NCBI GenBank assembly: GCA_002794775.1
Contig: NBAY01000030.1
Location: forward strand, 482,077-546,076
Reading direction: 5' to 3'
From: Porodaedalea pini
Taxonomy: Eukaryota > Basidiomycota > Agaricomycetes > Hymenochaetales > Hymenochaetaceae
Length of the DNA stretch: 64,000 nucleotides
Made by a program: the position numbers and the translations under genes. Position 1 is the first letter of the stretch. Every line of letters begins with the position of its first letter. Positions 61,448 through 64,000 of this stretch are shown one piece after another. Below the pieces are notes generated by a model. That model was given only the letters and a program-made list of their open reading frames with translations. It had not been told where the DNA came from and made no database searches.

Positions 61448-64000
61448 ATGTCTAACAATCTTGTCAGAAAGGCTTCATATGTGGCCGTCGCTGGCTCGAA
61501 GTGCAACGCGGTCTCAATGGATGGATCCAACACAGTCCTGGATGACATCCCTCGTGTTAAGCAGGACCCACCTTTGAACGGCGATTCTGCTACGGATGCG
61601 TGTTGGACTGAGGTTGCTCGTCGCAAGTGTGGCCATCCGAGCAAGAAGAAAGCTGCGGGAGTGGCCAATGTTCAAGATACTCCTGTGGGGCAGATACCTG
61701 TGAACATCGACACTTCCTGACCACCTAAGCGCAAGGCTGCAAAAGAAGCGTCTGCCCGTGAGTACCCATTGGTTTGTTTCTTTTATGTGACAACTCATCT
61801 AGCGGCCAAATAGATTGGGAGCCTGTGAAGAAGAAGGCCAGACAGCCGAAGGGAGCACGTGCAAAGATCACAGTGAACAGCATCAGTGAGGCCGACACAG
61901 TATGTCATAAATAGAACTGTCGCATACGAAGGGCAATTGATTGCTTGCACTCAGACGGTACACGTTACTTCAACTCAAAGCAGCCGGTCGTCTCCTCAGT
62001 TGGTTGGGATGCAACCCATCAAAGTAGCGCTGCCCCCCAAGAAAAGGCATGGCGTGAGGCAGCCCTTTGTACACGGTGTGTATTTACAGGCATTTTTTTT
62101 TCATGAGCTGCGGTGAAAGTTTCCCGACATCTAGACCGAGCGGCCATGAAGTTCCGCACTATTCACGAAAGTGACTCTGAAGATGCGCTGTGTTCCACTT
62201 CCAGCAACGCTGCTGCTCCAGTCAAGACTCATAGCCCTGTTGAATTCGAGCCATATGTGATCAAAAGGGGAAAAAGGCAGATGGAAAGGAAAGGTATGTC
62301 ATATGGAAATCAGTGATATATATGATCTCTAATAGTATGATATACCATAGCCACACGAAAGGCTACGAAAGAGGTCACACAGCTCAATACTGAGAATACA
62401 AAACATAAGTTTGTAAAATGTATTCATCTCCATCGCTGATTCCGTACTGAGTCGCTATAGATGCTGCACTCGCAGCGATTGCTACTCCTCCTGTCAACAG
62501 AGAAGCGGCGTGTATGCATGTGGCGGACATACCAAATAAGCAGAAGCGGGCTTTGAGGCCTGCGGTGAGCCTACCTCCCTCTGCTGTTCTTTCCTCTGGG
62601 GGGAAGGCCAATGCAAGCGTGTTCACCAACATCGACAAGGGCTTTGCGGGAGGGAGACAGCAGTCAACGTCAGCTGCCACATCTTCAAAGCCCCCTTCAG
62701 CCAGCTCGCCGCTTGGGAAGGAAAATTTTGCACCGGCTGCTCTTTGATCTTCAGAATACCATAAGGGCAAGCGGCAAGTAGTAAGTCCTGGATTGCTTTC
62801 TTTTTCTTTTTCTGACTGCAAACATATGCCTAAAGGATGTACATGCCTGCGAAGACAAGGACAATGATACGCTAGATATCCCAGGCAGCGATGAAGAATA
62901 TGATGAGAATGACGGTGATGAGGAAGGGTCAGAAGATGAAGGTGATCAAGACCTACATGACGCTGCCTTGAGAGGGATTCATGACTTGCTGATGAGGTGC
63001 GTAGCATGAGTTCTTGAGACTGCATATTCTGATGGTGATGTACTGTGTAGGCCGTGTCCATTGTAGACGATGACTCTGAGACAGATGGTTCACTGTATGT
63101 TGACTCTGAACCTGAAAGTCTAACCAATGATGTAAAGCCAAAGACCAGAGCAGTAAGGAAACTGGATGAGGAGGTAAGTTATGCATTCTGACATCATCCG
63201 CATTCTTACATGTTAAATGTAGAGAGTATCCGTAAATGACTCCGAATCTGATGATTTGGGGGCTAACGATGAGGGCGAGCGTGCTTCTGTGGCTACGTCT
63301 GAACTGGACTCCATCACCTCCTTCACGCAGATAACACAGATTCTCTATCCCGACTCTATTGAGCTTGTTAATCCGCAAAACCCAAAACTGACACCGCAGC
63401 CGCCTAAGGTCCGGAGAGTGCTGAGTGACGTCTTCGATGACCTGTGCAGTTCAATTCTTCTGCACGGTGTTGTTGTAGATGGTGATGAGCGGGATGCCAT
63501 GATCATGAAGCTTGGAGTTGATGCTGTGCAGAAGAATAATGAAGCGGACATTGAAACACGCATTATGGAAGGCAAGGGAGCTTATTACATGGGCATCAGA
63601 AGACTAGTAAGTGACTTTACTGGCAATAATCTCCTATTGAACATTTCTTCTCTTTCAGGTTTCCGAACGCATTAGCACATCTCGTGGATGTTTGAAGGAC
63701 ATAGTGTTTGAGGCCATCAGTATATACCAGTTACCTGTCCCGAAGGAGACTGCAGGCAATGCGGTAGCTGCACTGCAGCGCCAGCAAAGCTATATCTATA
63801 CGGACCCAACAGAGGTAGGCGATCTGCTTGTGATCTAAGTAATGAAACTGATAAAAAAACCTTCAGCGTACTACTGCAACGGCATTCCGGCATGAAGCCA
63901 TCAAGTATATGCTGCGCCATCTACTTCTTTATCCACTGAAAGGAGCAAAGCGCTCTATTTTTGTTCTTCACCCTGAGTTCTTCACGTCCACTTTCCCTGA
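61448..64000 (+). pseudogene. Multi-exon gene with DUF6532-like C-terminus, probably broken, running off the window
   Basis: It starts at MSNNLVRKASYVAVAG (61,448) and reads Lys-rich segments (CGHPSKKKAAG). A TGA at 61,718 interrupts before PPKRKAAKEASA; CGA to TGA would explain it. Later exons encode a basic DWEPVKKKARQPKG, an acidic block (DEEYDENDGDEEGSEDEGDQ, about 62,920-62,950), then 63,220-63,606, 63,659-63,813 and 63,868 to the end. The last part (RISTSRGCLKDIVFEAISIYQLP, YIYTDPTE, FRHEAIKYMLRHLLLYPLKG) resembles the basidiomycete DUF6532 domain as I recall it. Introns such as 63,607-63,658 have GT-AG ends. The function is unknown. Confidence 0.45.

Overview
The window looks like nuclear DNA of a filamentous basidiomycete (Agaricomycetes type). 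Protein-coding remnants carry short 50-70 nt introns, the gene fragments match fungal RPB1, NOT1 and a basidiomycete BTB protein, and the left 50 kb is made of fungal Ty3/gypsy LTR retrotransposons. I see no rRNA, tRNA, CRISPR or bacterial features.

Positions 1-49,892 form one nested retrotransposon island, four levels deep, which I resolved from target-site duplications (TSDs) and LTR arithmetic. Two main families are present. Family B is a chromovirus of about 6.3 kb: 413-440 bp LTRs, 5-bp TSD, gag / protease-RT-RNase H-integrase-chromodomain on the minus strand. Family A has a 932-934 bp LTR, a 4-bp TSD and no chromodomain seen. Level 0 is an old chromovirus B0 (1-758, 47,873-48,107, 49,211-49,797). 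Level 1 is a family-A composite (759-47,868) inserted in the B0 integrase region with TSD GCAT/GCGT. It holds two A-type internal domains, G (27,766-37,516 plus leader 45,472-45,935) and F (37,521-43,647 plus 19,757-20,499). Level 2 comprises the old chromovirus B1 (2,898-17,270), solo A LTRs (17,560-18,492; 20,500-27,765; 43,648-45,471) and a solo LTR E (46,132-47,128). Level 3 comprises the young chromovirus B2 (5,390-11,696), a 1.7-kb element I (15,083-16,817), chromovirus B3 (20,697-27,023) and an A-related LTR (43,764-44,649). Flanking half-sites show that 27.8-43.6 kb was inverted by recombination between two inverted solo A LTRs.

B2 is the youngest copy: its two LTRs read as identical. 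Older copies differ from it mainly by CpG to TpG/CpA changes, which also explain most of their stop codons and several lost catalytic aspartates. Chromovirus copies show a self-priming primer-binding site. Both B and F show the same -1 frameshift heptamer (G GGT TTT) five codons before the gag stop. When insertions are removed, the 3' part of F contains one continuous frame of about 740 codons running antisense to pol.

From 50,428 to 59,613 lies a same-strand chain of broken gene pieces that keep introns: a BTB/POZ gene, the middle of RPB1 (RNA polymerase II largest subunit), the middle of NOT1 (CCR4-NOT scaffold), then an unrecognised piece, with a small MITE at the NOT1 edge. After a 170-bp tandem repeat (59,788-60,205), the right end holds a probably broken multi-exon gene with a DUF6532-like end that runs off the window.
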